A DNA stretch of 64,000 nt from Synergistetes bacterium HGW-Synergistetes-1 (lineage in GTDB: Bacteria; Synergistota; Synergistia; Synergistales; Synergistaceae). The DNA lies in the NCBI GenBank assembly GCA_002839185.1, contig PGXO01000002.1, positions 62,001-126,000 on the forward strand, written 5' to 3'. Positions 17,386-25,695 of this stretch are shown here, one piece after another (within the stretch, counting starts at the first letter, position 1; each line of letters begins with the position of its first letter). The notes beneath the pieces are model-generated. The model saw nothing but the letters and a program-made list of their open reading frames with translations. It did no database searches and was not told the DNA's origin. Both the position numbers and the translations under genes were made by a program.

Positions 17386-18672
17386 TCATATACCTCTCAG
17401 AATAGTATCTTCTCTTCCCTGTCCGACTCCGATAAGTATGACGGGTGTCAGCACCCTTTCCTCGATGAAACGGACATAGTCTTGTGCAGCAGAGGGAAGA
17501 TCCTCAAATCTTCTGCACTTGCTGATATCCTCCTTCCAACCCGGTAGTTCCTCAAAAACCGGAACTGCTTTTGCCAGTTTCGCACAGCTGCTTGGAAAAT
17601 TCTTATGTATGGTTCCTTCGATATCATAAGCAGTGCAGACCTGGATTCTTTCAAATCCTGAAAGGACATCAAGTTTTGTCAGCGCAAGCCCGTCTATTCC
17701 ATTTATCTTTACCGCGTAGTCTACTGCCACAAGGTCGTTCCAGCCACAGCGCCTTGGACGTCCGGTCGTAGCGCCGAACTCCCCGCCCCTTGTCCTCAAC
17801 TGTTCCCCCAGAGAGCCCTTGTCCTCGGTAGGGAAGGGACCCTCTCCTACTCTGGTGCAGTAAGCCTTGGTGACTCCTATCACACGGTCTATCCTTCCCG
17901 GTCCTATCCCTGCTCCGGTACAGGCTCCTCCAGAGCATGGGCTGGAGCTCGTGACAAAAGGATATGTCCCGTGGTCGACATCAAGGAGGGTCCCCTGGGC
18001 TCCTTCGAATAGGACGTTCTTTCCTGAATCAAGCGCTTGGTGTATCTCAAGGAAAGCGTCTCCAAGAAGCGGTTTTATCCTTTTGCCCCACTCAAGGGCT
18101 GTCTCGTACGTACTATCGAGATCCAAGGGCTCGGAGCCATAGATCCTTGTCAGGATCTTATTTTTAAGTTCTATGTTTATCAGAAGTTTTTCTTTCAGAA
18201 TTTCCGGGTTTACAAGATCTTCCGCCCTTATTCCGACCCTTTCGAACTTATCGGAGTAGCATGGACCGATCCCACGTCCTGTAGTTCCTATCTTTGTGCC
18301 CTCTGACCTTGCTCCCTCAGCCAGTTTGTCAAGCTGCTTGTGATATGGCATGACAATATGCGCGCCATGGCTGACGATCAGCCTGGCAAGGGTCTTTCCC
18401 CTATCCCTGAGATCATCAAGTTCCGCAAAGAGCGTTTCAGGGTCTATCACTACCCCGTTTCCGATGACACAAACTTTGCCGGGATAGAGGATGCCGGAAG
18501 GGAGTAAGTGAAAGACATATTTTTCGTCCTCAACTACCACGGTATGTCCTGCGTTCGCTCCGCCCTGATAACGGACTACTACGCCTGACTTGCCTGCAAG
18601 TGCGTCGACTACGCGCCCCTTGCCCTCGTCTCCCCACTGAACGCCAACAATTACATCTGTACGACCTTTCAT
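17386..18672 (-). CDS. purA: Adenylosuccinate synthetase
   Basis: A 428-residue enzyme, the standard PurA length. It joins IMP and aspartate using GTP in AMP synthesis. The N-terminus carries the GTP-binding VGVQWGDEGKG loop, followed by RYQGGANAGHTVV and later GTTGRGIGPCY, FEGAQGTLLDVDHGTYPFVTSS and EFGATTGRPRRCGW, all family signatures. The start at 18672 has AGAGGGG 7 nt upstream; an in-frame extension to 18714 is unsupported. Transcription continues toward yqeB. Confidence 0.97.
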   Translation of the reverse strand: MKGRTDVIVGVQWGDEGKGRVVDALAGKSGVVVRYQGGANAGHTVVVEDEKYVFHLLPSGILYPGKVCVIGNGVVIDPETLFAELDDLRDRGKTLARLIVSHGAHIVMPYHKQLDKLAEGARSEGTKIGTTGRGIGPCYSDKFERVGIRAEDLVNPEILKEKLLINIELKNKILTRIYGSEPLDLDSTYETALEWGKRIKPLLGDAFLEIHQALDSGKNVLFEGAQGTLLDVDHGTYPFVTSSSPCSGGACTGAGIGPGRIDRVIGVTKAYCTRVGEGPFPTEDKGSLGEQLRTRGGEFGATTGRPRRCGWNDLVAVDYAVKINGIDGLALTKLDVLSGFERIQVCTAYDIEGTIHKNFPSSCAKLAKAVPVFEELPGWKEDISKCRRFEDLPSAAQDYVRFIEERVLTPVILIGVGQGREDTILRGI

Positions 18673-18783
18673 GCCTGACCCCTCTTTACGGATATTCAAA
18701 GAAACAAAAGACAAATATCCTTACATTAAATTTGAGTTACAATATATTGTACTATATATAGCATACGTTTATCAATAATTATA

Positions 18784-19035
18784 TTATTTGTTACCCTGAT
18801 CAACGATCAGGAGCTTATCTGCTCTTGTCATTGACTTAATCTCTGCCTCTCGCGACATAGCCTCTTCTTTTGTCTCGAACCCCTCTTTGAAGACGATCTC
18901 GACAGGTCTCCGGCCCCTCGTATATTTTGAGGCTGTGCCCCGGTTATGCGAAGCAAACCGCTTCTCTATATCGTTGGTCCACCCTGTGTATAGGGAACCA
19001 TCTGAGCACCGTAGGATGTACACCCATGCTTTCAT
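18784..19035 (-). CDS. GIY-YIG domain protein (UPF0213 type)
   Basis: An 83-residue single-domain protein. It opens with VYILRCSDGSLYTGWTND, the VYI...YTG form of the GIY-YIG motif, followed by the conserved Arg (EKRFASHNRG) and KYT-RGRRP. This matches the UPF0213/YhbQ group of small GIY-YIG nucleases, whose DNA role is not settled. The ATG at 19035 overlaps the stop of the upstream exported protein as ATGA, which indicates translational coupling; AGGAAAG precedes it. An upstream in-frame start at 19095 would lie inside that gene. Confidence 0.85.
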   Translation of the reverse strand: MKAWVYILRCSDGSLYTGWTNDIEKRFASHNRGTASKYTRGRRPVEIVFKEGFETKEEAMSREAEIKSMTRADKLLIVDQGNK

Positions 19036-19370
19036 ATCGAATAACTTTCCTGAGGCCCTTCCTCTTGCTGCATCATGATGGAAATGCCAAGCCACCTCAT
19101 GATAGCGTCAAAAAGCCTTTCAACGCTGAAACCTTCCGATCCTACAAAATCGTGCCACATCCTTGCAAAATTTGAGAAGATGGAAATATTGTCCAGGGTG
19201 TCGTAGGATCCGGTGATTTTGGCAAGAAAAGTCCCCCACGCCTTAAGAACAGACAAAAATGTCTCAAAGCTCGTATCATCGCTGTCGGATGCGCATGCAA
19301 AAGAGGGCAGCACGCAGGTCAGGCAAAGCAATATGAGCATAAATATCGCTACGATCTTATTCTTTTTCAA
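19032..19370 (-). CDS. Small exported protein of unknown function
   Basis: A 112-residue protein with a clear signal peptide (Lys-Lys-Asn-Lys, then a hydrophobic core to about residue 27 ending FACA-S). The mature part is about 85 residues, mildly amphipathic with helices, and has no motif I recognise. Translation starts at TTG 19370, with GGGG 7-8 nt upstream. The gene is 31 bp from the glmS terminator and its stop overlaps the GIY-YIG start by 4 bp. A link between an exported protein and a nuclease-like protein is unexplained. Confidence 0.6.
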   Translation of the reverse strand: MKKNKIVAIFMLILLCLTCVLPSFACASDSDDTSFETFLSVLKAWGTFLAKITGSYDTLDNISIFSNFARMWHDFVGSEGFSVERLFDAIMRWLGISIMMQQEEGPQESYSI

Positions 19371-19400
19371 GATTTATCCCCTTTTAATAATGAAATCAGC

Positions 19401-19471
19401 AAAAAACAAAGAGGCTCCCTCCGGCGGCGTCAAGCCGGCCTGCAAAGAGCCTCCCCTGATATCTCTTTGTT
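19401..19471 (-). terminator. Terminator of glmS
   Basis: Nested inverted repeats: outer AACAAAGAG (19405-19413) with CTCTTTGTT (19463-19471), and inner GAGGCTC (19411-19417) with GAGCCTC (19447-19453). On the minus strand a TTTGTTTTTT run follows. The hairpin begins 8 bp past the glmS stop. Confidence 0.8.
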
Positions 19472-19478
19472 AGGGTCT

Positions 19479-21305
19479 TTATTCCACCGTCACAGACTTG
19501 GCAAGGTTTCTGGGCATGTCTATATCACAGCCGCGCTGCCTTGCTATATAGTAAGCAAAAAGCTGCAGCGGCACGACCGCAATAAAGGGGAACAGCTCCG
19601 GCTCGGTTTCGGGTGTGAATATGACATTTTTTGAATAGTGTTCAATTTCAGTATCTCCCTCTGTTGCAAGGGCTATTATCGGCGAGTTCCTTGCCATTGA
19701 TTCTTCAATGTTTGAAATGGTCTTTTCCCAAAGGTCGTTTTTGGGTACAAGCGCGACCACCGGGAGCTCCTTGTCGAGCAGCGCGATAGGTCCGTGCTTC
19801 ATCTCTCCTGCCGGGTATGCCTCAGCGTGCAGATAGGAGATTTCTTTTAGTTTGAGTGCGCCCTCCAGTGCGGGCGGATAGGCCAGACCTCTTCCAATAA
19901 AGAAGAAGCCTCTTGCATCAGCAAAATTCCTGGCCACAGCCTCTATCTCCTTTTCTTTTTCCAGGATCGAAGCGAGCTTGGCAGGTATGTCCATCAGCGC
20001 AGAAACGATCCTTTGCTCAGTTTCCGGGCAGAGTTCGTTTTTCAGCTTTGAAAGGTAAAGTCCCAGAAGGGTGAGTACCGTTATCTGAGCCATGAATGTC
20101 TTTGTCGCGGCCACGCCTATTTCGGGTCCGGCCGGTGTTATCAGTGCTTCACCAACCTCACGGTGGATAGTTGATCCCCGCACATTTGTCACGACGATGC
20201 ATTTTGCTCCCTTTGCTTTGGCAAGCCTTGCCGCATGCAGAGTGTCGGCCGTTTCCCCTGACTGGGATACGAATACGGCGAGGGTGTCGGGTCCGATGGG
20301 GATATTTCTGTAGCGGTATTCCGAGGCGACCTCGGTCCTTATCTCGAAGTTCCCGACCTCCTCCATTATGCGCGCTGCTACCATCGTTGCATAATGCGAG
20401 GTGCCGCAGGCAACAAAATGGATCTTTTTCCATCCTGATATCTGTTCCGGTGTCCAATCCAGCTCATGGCTCAGATCCACTCTGTTGGAGGCGACCCTTC
20501 CAAGAAGAGTATGAGTAACTACTTCCGGCTGCTCATGTATCTCTTTCAGCATAAAGTGCGGGTAATTTCCTCTGCTGGTCATGGCAGCTTCCCAGTCCAG
20601 ATGCATGGATTCCTTTTCGTGAGGGTTTCCGTCGAAATCGTAGAAAGTGCAGCCGCCTTTTGATATCATGGCGATCTCGTCGTCGTCCATGAACCAGACA
20701 TCCCTGGTGAATTCCAGCAATGCGGTCGGGTCGGAAGCGCAGAAACCCTCTTCTCCTGCATGTCCGACTACCAGCGGCGAACCTTTTCTCGCCACCCATA
20801 TCTCATTTGGTTTATCGTGGAACATTATCACAAGGGCAAAAGCGCCTCTTATTCTCTTTGTAAGTTTGACTATGGCTTCCTTCGGGTCTCCGCAGTAGAC
20901 CGAGGCAAGGTACTGGACCGCTGATTCAGTGTCTGTCTCAGTGTGGAATTTTATCCCTTCTGCTTCAAGGTCAGCTCTGATCTCTCTCGCATTCTCAATT
21001 ATACCGTTGTGGACCAGGACCACCTTATTGTCGCTGCTCATATGAGGATGGGCGTTGTTCTCGGTTACCCCGCCGTGTGTTGCCCATCTGGTGTGGCCAA
21101 TGCCGAAATCTCCGTTGAAATGTTCTTTTGCGACTTTTTCTGCAAGCTGATAGACTCTTCCTGTGGTACGGAGCTCATGGATAACGCCATCTTTTATAAC
21201 GGCTATTCCTGCAGAGTCATAGCCCCTGTATTCATGTTTTGCCAGCCCTTCCAGGATAACCTTAGTTGTGTCTCTATCTCCAATATATCCCATGATGCCG
21301 CACAT
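19479..21305 (-). CDS. glmS: Glutamine-fructose-6-phosphate aminotransferase
   Basis: A 608-residue enzyme that makes glucosamine-6-phosphate for peptidoglycan and LPS. The start at 21305 gives Met-Cys-Gly-Ile, placing the catalytic Cys2 of the glutaminase domain at the N-terminus after Met removal. GHTRWATHG and HNGI follow. The C-terminal half has two SIS domains with CGTSHYA and SQSGETADTL, and ends in the conserved LAKSVTVE. AGAGGA lies 9 nt upstream. The leader carries an 8-bp inverted repeat (21332-21339 with 21356-21363) but no glmS ribozyme core was seen. Confidence 0.97.
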   Translation of the reverse strand: MCGIMGYIGDRDTTKVILEGLAKHEYRGYDSAGIAVIKDGVIHELRTTGRVYQLAEKVAKEHFNGDFGIGHTRWATHGGVTENNAHPHMSSDNKVVLVHNGIIENAREIRADLEAEGIKFHTETDTESAVQYLASVYCGDPKEAIVKLTKRIRGAFALVIMFHDKPNEIWVARKGSPLVVGHAGEEGFCASDPTALLEFTRDVWFMDDDEIAMISKGGCTFYDFDGNPHEKESMHLDWEAAMTSRGNYPHFMLKEIHEQPEVVTHTLLGRVASNRVDLSHELDWTPEQISGWKKIHFVACGTSHYATMVAARIMEEVGNFEIRTEVASEYRYRNIPIGPDTLAVFVSQSGETADTLHAARLAKAKGAKCIVVTNVRGSTIHREVGEALITPAGPEIGVAATKTFMAQITVLTLLGLYLSKLKNELCPETEQRIVSALMDIPAKLASILEKEKEIEAVARNFADARGFFFIGRGLAYPPALEGALKLKEISYLHAEAYPAGEMKHGPIALLDKELPVVALVPKNDLWEKTISNIEESMARNSPIIALATEGDTEIEHYSKNVIFTPETEPELFPFIAVVPLQLFAYYIARQRGCDIDMPRNLAKSVTVE

Positions 21306-21430
21306 ATATATCATCCTCTCACGCTGATCATTTGCAGCAGACATAAGCAAAAGTTTGCTGCAACACCATATCATTCTACATTATTTTCACTTAAACAGGA
21401 ATCTGTTTGGTAAACAGTATAAGCGGCTAT

Positions 21431-22459
21431 CTAAATCCAGCGGACGTTTTCCGGTGAAAAGGACAGAGTGACTTCTGATGCAGGGGAGATCTGCACTTCT
21501 TTTATTTTTTCGACCGGCATCCGTGACTTCAGGATAATATCGCCTGTCTGAACTGAAATGAGGGCTGATCCGGTTGCTCTCTCAAGCGCCATGCTTGTGA
21601 CCGTTCCCCTGAGCCTGTTCGCATATAAAGAGACTATTTCGCTATCCGTTATCAGCTCGATATCCGAAGGGTTTAGCACTGCTGCGTGAAGTTCCGCCTC
21701 TTCCTTTATGAGGGCATGGATCTTCTGTCCGTCGGTCAATGTTCTGACTACGCTCCCGTTCTCCCTGATCCACGGTCCGTGTATCAGGTTTTCGGTCCCG
21801 TGTCCTATTATCTTCCCGCGGAAAAGGCTTATTATGTCCGTAGATACCTCAGTAAGCCAGGGAAGGTCGTGAGTGGCTACTATTACAGTTGTTCCCCACT
21901 CTTTCCATGCTGATACAGCAGCCTCTTTGACAAGTAAAGCACTTGATTCGTCCACGTTTGCGGTAGGTTCGTCAAGGATAAGTACTTTGGGATGGAGCGC
22001 CAGCCTTGCGGCCAGGGCCACACGCTGGACTTCACCGCCGGAGAGTCTGTACCATGGTCTATGGGCAAATTTTGATGGAGAGAGTCCAACCCGTTCAAGA
22101 GAATCATGGACTCTTTCTTCAAGGCCGGCTGTCTCACTTCTCAGCCTCAGTCCATATGCGATGTTTTCAAAAACAGACCTTTTCAGAAGGTAGGAATTTT
22201 GAAGGAGATATGTGACATTTTTTCTTATGTCGACCTCTTTACCCGAAGGATCAAGGCCGCCGAAAAAAAGAGAACCGCCTGTGTAAGGTTCAAGGAAAGC
22301 CAGGACCCTCAGAAGTGTTGATTTGCCGCTTCCGTTGGGGCCTACTATTCCGGTTACGCTGCCCTCGCATATTCTCAGATAGTCGATATTGATAGTCTGA
22401 GGCCCTTTTCCGTAGCTGTGAGTCAGGTTTTTGATCTCATAAATGATCCTGGGATCCAT
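21431..22459 (-). CDS. tupC: Tungstate/molybdate ABC transporter ATP-binding protein
   Basis: A 342-residue ATPase, with Walker A GPNGSGKS at residues 40-47, Q-loop, LSGGEVQRVALAARLA signature and ILDEPTANVD Walker B. The C-terminal region from about 255 on resembles a TOBE/MOP oxyanion-binding regulatory domain. It energises tungstate import with TupB and the binding proteins upstream. GGAGGAG lies 5 nt before the ATG. It is the last gene of the minus-strand tup operon, separated from the preceding gene by 113 bp containing two GC-rich hairpins. Confidence 0.85.
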   Translation of the reverse strand: MDPRIIYEIKNLTHSYGKGPQTINIDYLRICEGSVTGIVGPNGSGKSTLLRVLAFLEPYTGGSLFFGGLDPSGKEVDIRKNVTYLLQNSYLLKRSVFENIAYGLRLRSETAGLEERVHDSLERVGLSPSKFAHRPWYRLSGGEVQRVALAARLALHPKVLILDEPTANVDESSALLVKEAAVSAWKEWGTTVIVATHDLPWLTEVSTDIISLFRGKIIGHGTENLIHGPWIRENGSVVRTLTDGQKIHALIKEEAELHAAVLNPSDIELITDSEIVSLYANRLRGTVTSMALERATGSALISVQTGDIILKSRMPVEKIKEVQISPASEVTLSFSPENVRWI

Positions 22460-22490
22460 TGTTTCTCCTCCGGTCTTACTGTTTGCACGG

Positions 22491-22552
22491 GCCCCGGGTA
22501 ATGATGAATGCCCGGGGCAGGAAGTCCGGCCATATATATAATGTGGCCGGAC
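22491..22552 (-). other. Two intercistronic hairpins in the tup operon
   Basis: Perfect arms GTCCGGCCA (22524-22532) with TGGCCGGAC (22544-22552), and GCCCCGGG (22491-22498) with CCCGGGGC (22511-22518). Neither is followed by a T run. They may protect or trim the mRNA between the binding-protein and ATPase cistrons, a common arrangement that makes binding protein exceed transporter. Confidence 0.6.
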
Positions 22553-22572
22553 CCGCCGATGATCTGATTATA

Positions 22573-23421
22573 TTACTTGGGATGCTTTTTGTTCCACTGG
22601 TCTGAGTTGGGGAAGAAGAGCGGTTCTCCGTACTGCTTGACCTTGAAATCCTTAATTATCATCTGAGCGTCGTCATCGCAGAGCCAGTCAACGAATTTTA
22701 CAACATCTGCGTTGTTGACGTTCGGGAATCTCTTGGGACTGACTTCTATCGCAGCGATGAGGTTGAGAAGGATCGGATCGCCCTCTACAAGCGGAACGAT
22801 CTTCAATCCCTTTTTCTTGGTCAGGTATGTTGCCCTGTCCATTATCGTATATGCGTTGCGCTTGTCTGTGAAATCAGTTGTTGCTCCGTTGCCGAGCTTG
22901 CCAAGCGAGAAAACTGTGTACCACTCGTCTTTCTCTCCGTCGGGCGTAATGCCTGCGGCCTTCCATACGTTCATCTCTGAAACGTAGGTCCCGGACATGT
23001 CGCCGCGGCTGATAAAGGGAACACCCTTTGCGGCTATTGTTTTAAACGCTTCGGCGGCCGACTTCATGCCCTTGATCCCCGCAGGATCTTCCTTTGGACC
23101 GAGGATGACAAAGTCATTGTACATTATGTCCTTACGGTTCTGTCCGAAACCATCCTTGATGAACTGGTCCTCAAGAGCTCTCGCGTGTACGACGACCATG
23201 TCAAAATCTCCGGTCTTTGCCTTATTAAGTGTGGCGCCTGTTCCTGCCTTTTCAATTACGAAGTCAGTTCCGGTCTTCGCTTTATATGTTTCAGCGAGAA
23301 GAGGGATTATTCCGGCGTCTACCGGACCGATAGTGCTCGAGAGTTTAATTGTCCCGGCAAATGCGGGGATGGAAAATAGCAATATGAGGGTTAATGCAAG
23401 TGCTGATCTGACCTTTCTCAT
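22573..23421 (-). CDS. Tungstate-type ABC transporter substrate-binding protein (second copy)
   Basis: A 282-residue periplasmic binding protein with a signal peptide (residues 1-22, ending AFA). The mature part follows the TupA plan: an opening strand with S-T-x-G-P-x-x-A-G, then IEKAGTGATLNKAKTGDFDMVVVHA and MYNDFVILGPKEDPAGIKG. It resembles the binding protein at 24233 but is clearly diverged, with different N-terminal ligand-loop residues, so it may prefer another oxyanion or affinity range. It sits between the permease and ATPase genes. Confidence 0.75.
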   Translation of the reverse strand: MRKVRSALALTLILLFSIPAFAGTIKLSSTIGPVDAGIIPLLAETYKAKTGTDFVIEKAGTGATLNKAKTGDFDMVVVHARALEDQFIKDGFGQNRKDIMYNDFVILGPKEDPAGIKGMKSAAEAFKTIAAKGVPFISRGDMSGTYVSEMNVWKAAGITPDGEKDEWYTVFSLGKLGNGATTDFTDKRNAYTIMDRATYLTKKKGLKIVPLVEGDPILLNLIAAIEVSPKRFPNVNNADVVKFVDWLCDDDAQMIIKDFKVKQYGEPLFFPNSDQWNKKHPK

Positions 23422-23459
23422 GAAAGAGCAACCTCCGAAATATGCAAAATTTTTTCTGC

Positions 23460-24158
23460 CTAGCTGTTTCCCACTCTTCTCCTTAGAAAAGAAAGGGAGA
23501 TGTTCAATGCGAATGAAATTGAGAGCAAAACTATTCCCAGGGCTATGCCAAGGGCGAAATCTCCCTTGCCTGTCTCAAGCGTTATCGCAGTAGTTATCGT
23601 TCTTGTGTGCCACTTGATGTTTCCGCCCAGCATCATCGCTGAACCTACCTCTCCTATGATCCTTCCGTAGGAGGTCAGCGCGGCGACAAGGATCTGAAAA
23701 CGTCCTTCCCAGAGGCTTGTTACAGCAAGTTTTGCGCCTGAAGCCCCGAGCGTCTGCAGAGTAAGTTTCAGCCTGTTGTCAAGGCCTTCTATAGCAGTGG
23801 CCGTGTAAGAAATAACGATCGGCAGCCCTAGTATGATCTGTCCTATCGCCATTCCGCGAATGGTGAAAAGAAGCTGAAAATCACCGAGGGGACCTCTTCT
23901 CGATATAAAGGCATAAACGAGAAGCCCCACTACAACGGTAGGAAGTGAAAGCAGGGTGTCTGTTATGGTTCTGAGAAGGTGTTTACCGGGGAAATCGAAA
24001 TAACCCAACGCAAAGCCCAGCGGCAGGCCAAGTCCAAGAATAAAGAGCATGGAAAGGCCGGTCAGTCTCAGAGTTGTAAGCACAATATTCACAGTTTCCT
24101 CGTCCATTGATGCAATAAGCCCTATGGACTGGAAAAAACCTTGAATAATGAAATCCAC
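23460..24158 (-). CDS. tupB: Tungstate ABC transporter permease
   Basis: A 232-residue inner-membrane protein with about five membrane segments, the usual TupB size. The cytoplasmic EAA-type loop that contacts the ATPase is seen near ASGAKLAVTSLWEGR. GTG at 24158 is the start, with AAGGAGGG upstream. It lies directly after tupA (74 bp), and its partners are the binding proteins on both sides and TupC. Confidence 0.85.
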   Translation of the reverse strand: MDFIIQGFFQSIGLIASMDEETVNIVLTTLRLTGLSMLFILGLGLPLGFALGYFDFPGKHLLRTITDTLLSLPTVVVGLLVYAFISRRGPLGDFQLLFTIRGMAIGQIILGLPIVISYTATAIEGLDNRLKLTLQTLGASGAKLAVTSLWEGRFQILVAALTSYGRIIGEVGSAMMLGGNIKWHTRTITTAITLETGKGDFALGIALGIVLLSISFALNISLSFLRRRVGNS

Positions 24159-24232
24159 CCGTTACCCTCCTTAGAACCAGGCCGGGCCCTGAAGGTAGGA
24201 CCCAGTCCGGTCAAATCTTATTTAAAAATAGT

Positions 24233-25084
24233 TTAGTGTCCGGCTCTGATCTCGGCGTTGGGGAAGAAGAGCTGCTTGCCTTCCAGCTTGAAGTTTGCGA
24301 TATCCTTCTGGACCTTTGAAGAGGTGATCCAGTCGATGTACTTGATGGCAAGGTCGTACTTTGCATGCGGGTGTTTGATAGGGTTGACAGCCATAACACT
24401 GTACATGTTCAGGAGCTGTTTGTCTCCCTCTACTACTATAACGAGCCCCGGTTTGCCTTTGAGATTTGCGTCATATTTAATGAATGTGCCTCTGTCAGCA
24501 AGGGCGTACCCTTTGCGCTCATCAGCGATGTTGATCGTATTGAGCATTCCCTGTCCTGTCTGTACATACCAGGTCGCCTTGTCGAAATCTTTGACTCCGG
24601 CCTCTTTGAGAAGTTTAAGTTCTGCTGAATGTGTACCGGATTTGTCCGCGCGGCTCACAAGAGGCTGTCCCTTCGCGGCTATTGTCGCAATCGCCTGGGT
24701 TATGGGTTTGCCCTTTATACCTGCCGGGTCGTTTGCGGGGCCGATCAGGACGAAGTCGTTGTACATGACCTTACGTCGGTTAACACCTGCGCCGTCTGAC
24801 ATAAACTTGTCTTCGGCTGCCGGATCATGGGTAAGGACTACGTCAACATCTCCGTTACGTCCGTACTCAAGTGCCTTTCCTGTTCCGACGGATACCCACT
24901 GGATCTCGATCCCTGTATCCTTCAGCAGGATAGGAGCCATATAATCGAGAAGGCCTGTATTGTCGGTGCTGGTAGTTGTTGCCATTCTGAGAACGGGCGG
25001 TTTGGCATATGCAAATGAGCCCAAAGTGAGCATGCATACTGCAATGATGGTGATAAAAAGTAAGAAACGTTTGTTGCTTTTCAT
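24233..25084 (-). CDS. tupA: Tungstate-binding periplasmic protein
   Basis: A 283-residue binding protein with a signal peptide (residues 1-27, ending SFAYA). The mature N-terminus has RMATTTSTDNTGLLDY, the TTTSTxxTGLLDYL signature of the tungstate-specific TupA family whose Thr/Ser residues ligate the oxyanion. GTGKALEYGRNGDVDVVLTHDPAAE and MYNDFVLIGP follow. Tungstate supports aldehyde oxidoreductases and formate dehydrogenases in anaerobes. The start at 25084 has AGGAGGGG about 8 nt upstream; a longer frame to 25201 would hide the signal peptide. It is the first gene of the operon, 3' of two riboswitch-like elements. Confidence 0.88.
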   Translation of the reverse strand: MKSNKRFLLFITIIAVCMLTLGSFAYAKPPVLRMATTTSTDNTGLLDYMAPILLKDTGIEIQWVSVGTGKALEYGRNGDVDVVLTHDPAAEDKFMSDGAGVNRRKVMYNDFVLIGPANDPAGIKGKPITQAIATIAAKGQPLVSRADKSGTHSAELKLLKEAGVKDFDKATWYVQTGQGMLNTINIADERKGYALADRGTFIKYDANLKGKPGLVIVVEGDKQLLNMYSVMAVNPIKHPHAKYDLAIKYIDWITSSKVQKDIANFKLEGKQLFFPNAEIRAGH

Positions 25085-25196
25085 GGGGATACCCCTCCTT
25101 AAAAGATGTATTGGTGCTAAAAACCTTTTTGAGACCTTGAAGAATAGGAGGGCATTGATATTGATATCGCACGTGGCGAAATATTTGCCCCCTTTC

Positions 25197-25304
25197 CACA
25201 ATGGGAGACGGATCCGTTTCCAGATCCGCCCTAACGTCTGTTTTCCATAGCATGCGCCGCAGGAAAAACAGATTCAGGGTAGTCTCTTGATTTGATCAGG
25301 AGAC
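25197..25304 (-). ncRNA. Moco/Tuco-riboswitch-like element, tupA-proximal copy
   Basis: This element shares ordered blocks with the copy at 25554-25649 (plus-strand sense: CCTTTCC 25201-25207, GGGAG 25213-25217, CCGTTTCCAG 25224-25233, CCCTAAC 25239-25245). On the minus-strand RNA the blocks build a closing stem GUCUCC (25304-25299) with GGGGGC (25202-25197) and a hairpin CGGAUCUG-GAAA-CGGAUCCG capped by a GAAA tetraloop. The position before a tungstate importer suggests the molybdenum/tungsten-cofactor riboswitch class; the class assignment is inference. It has no obvious terminator of its own and ends 113 nt before the tupA start, so control would be by another mechanism. Confidence 0.55.
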
Positions 25305-25340
25305 AAAAGCCATAAAAGTAAAATATATGGCATAGACGTA

Positions 25341-25369
25341 ATTCTACACTATTTATTTGTTTTTGTCGT
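25341..25369 (-). promoter_or_regulatory. Possible internal promoter for tupA
   Basis: On the minus strand, ACGACA (25369-25364) and TAGAAT (25346-25341) are spaced by 17 bp, upstream of the second riboswitch-like element and downstream of the TGCAAC palindrome. The -35 match is only 4 of 6. Confidence 0.3.
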
Positions 25370-25404
25370 GAATTTAATAGAAAAAAAGAAAACTTACTAT
25401 TATT

Positions 25405-25419
25405 TGCAACTTAATTGCA
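25405..25419. promoter_or_regulatory. TGCAAC-TTA-ATTGCA palindrome, candidate operator
   Basis: Same 15-bp plan (6-3-6) as the sites before pruA, modA and the Fur-family gene, with one mismatch between half-sites. It lies 321 bp before tupA, between the first terminator and the second riboswitch-like element. Confidence 0.55.
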
Positions 25420-25495
25420 GTTATAAATAATGAAGATGCGAGATCGTTGGGGGCGATCTCGCAAGGGAGGGTTGGGATTTTGTGTAATATCCCTT

Positions 25496-25536
25496 AAAAA
25501 CAGAAATCGGCCGTCCTCACTGGAGAAGACGGCCGA
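25496..25536 (-). terminator. Intrinsic terminator in the tup leader (expression platform)
   Basis: On the minus strand TCGGCCGTC (25536-25528) pairs with GACGGCCGA (25515-25507), followed by TTTCTGTTTTT. It lies 17 nt downstream of the first riboswitch-like element and 412 bp before the first gene, the place expected for a ligand-controlled terminator. Confidence 0.75.
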
Positions 25537-25553
25537 ATAAAGTACAGACAGCC

Positions 25554-25649
25554 GTTCTCCTTTCCAAAGGGAGGCTCCGCCGTTTCCAGCGAAACCCTAA
25601 CGGCCCGGCCCCCATGGATAATATCTTTAGGCGGACAGGCTCGGAGAAC
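25554..25649 (-). ncRNA. Moco/Tuco-riboswitch-like element, promoter-proximal copy
   Basis: A 96-nt segment closed by a perfect stem GUUCUCC (25649-25643) with GGAGAAC (25560-25554). Inside are UCCGCC and GGCGGA, which can pair, and a hairpin UUUCGCUG-GAAA-CGGCGGAG with the same GAAA loop as the second copy but different stem bases, that is, compensatory change. Conserved blocks on the plus strand: CCTTTCC (25559-25565), GGGAG (25569-25573), CCGTTTCCAG (25580-25589), CCCTAAC (25595-25601). Followed by an intrinsic terminator and then the tungstate operon, it should sense a molybdenum or tungsten cofactor; this class assignment was not checked against a covariance model. Confidence 0.65.
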
Positions 25650-25666
25650 AATCGATTACTTTTGCT

Positions 25667-25695
25667 ATCCTACATGTTGGTTGGTAAAAAAACAA
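25667..25695 (-). promoter_or_regulatory. Promoter candidate for the tup leader
   Basis: On the minus strand, TTGTTT (25695-25690) and TAGGAT (25672-25667) are spaced by 17 bp, placing a start about 10 nt before the first riboswitch-like element. Matches are moderate (4 of 6 each). Confidence 0.4.

Noticed and set aside
21306-21430. glmS ribozyme in the glmS leader
   Set aside because: Only an 8-bp inverted repeat is present; the conserved ribozyme core was not found and the leader is too short.
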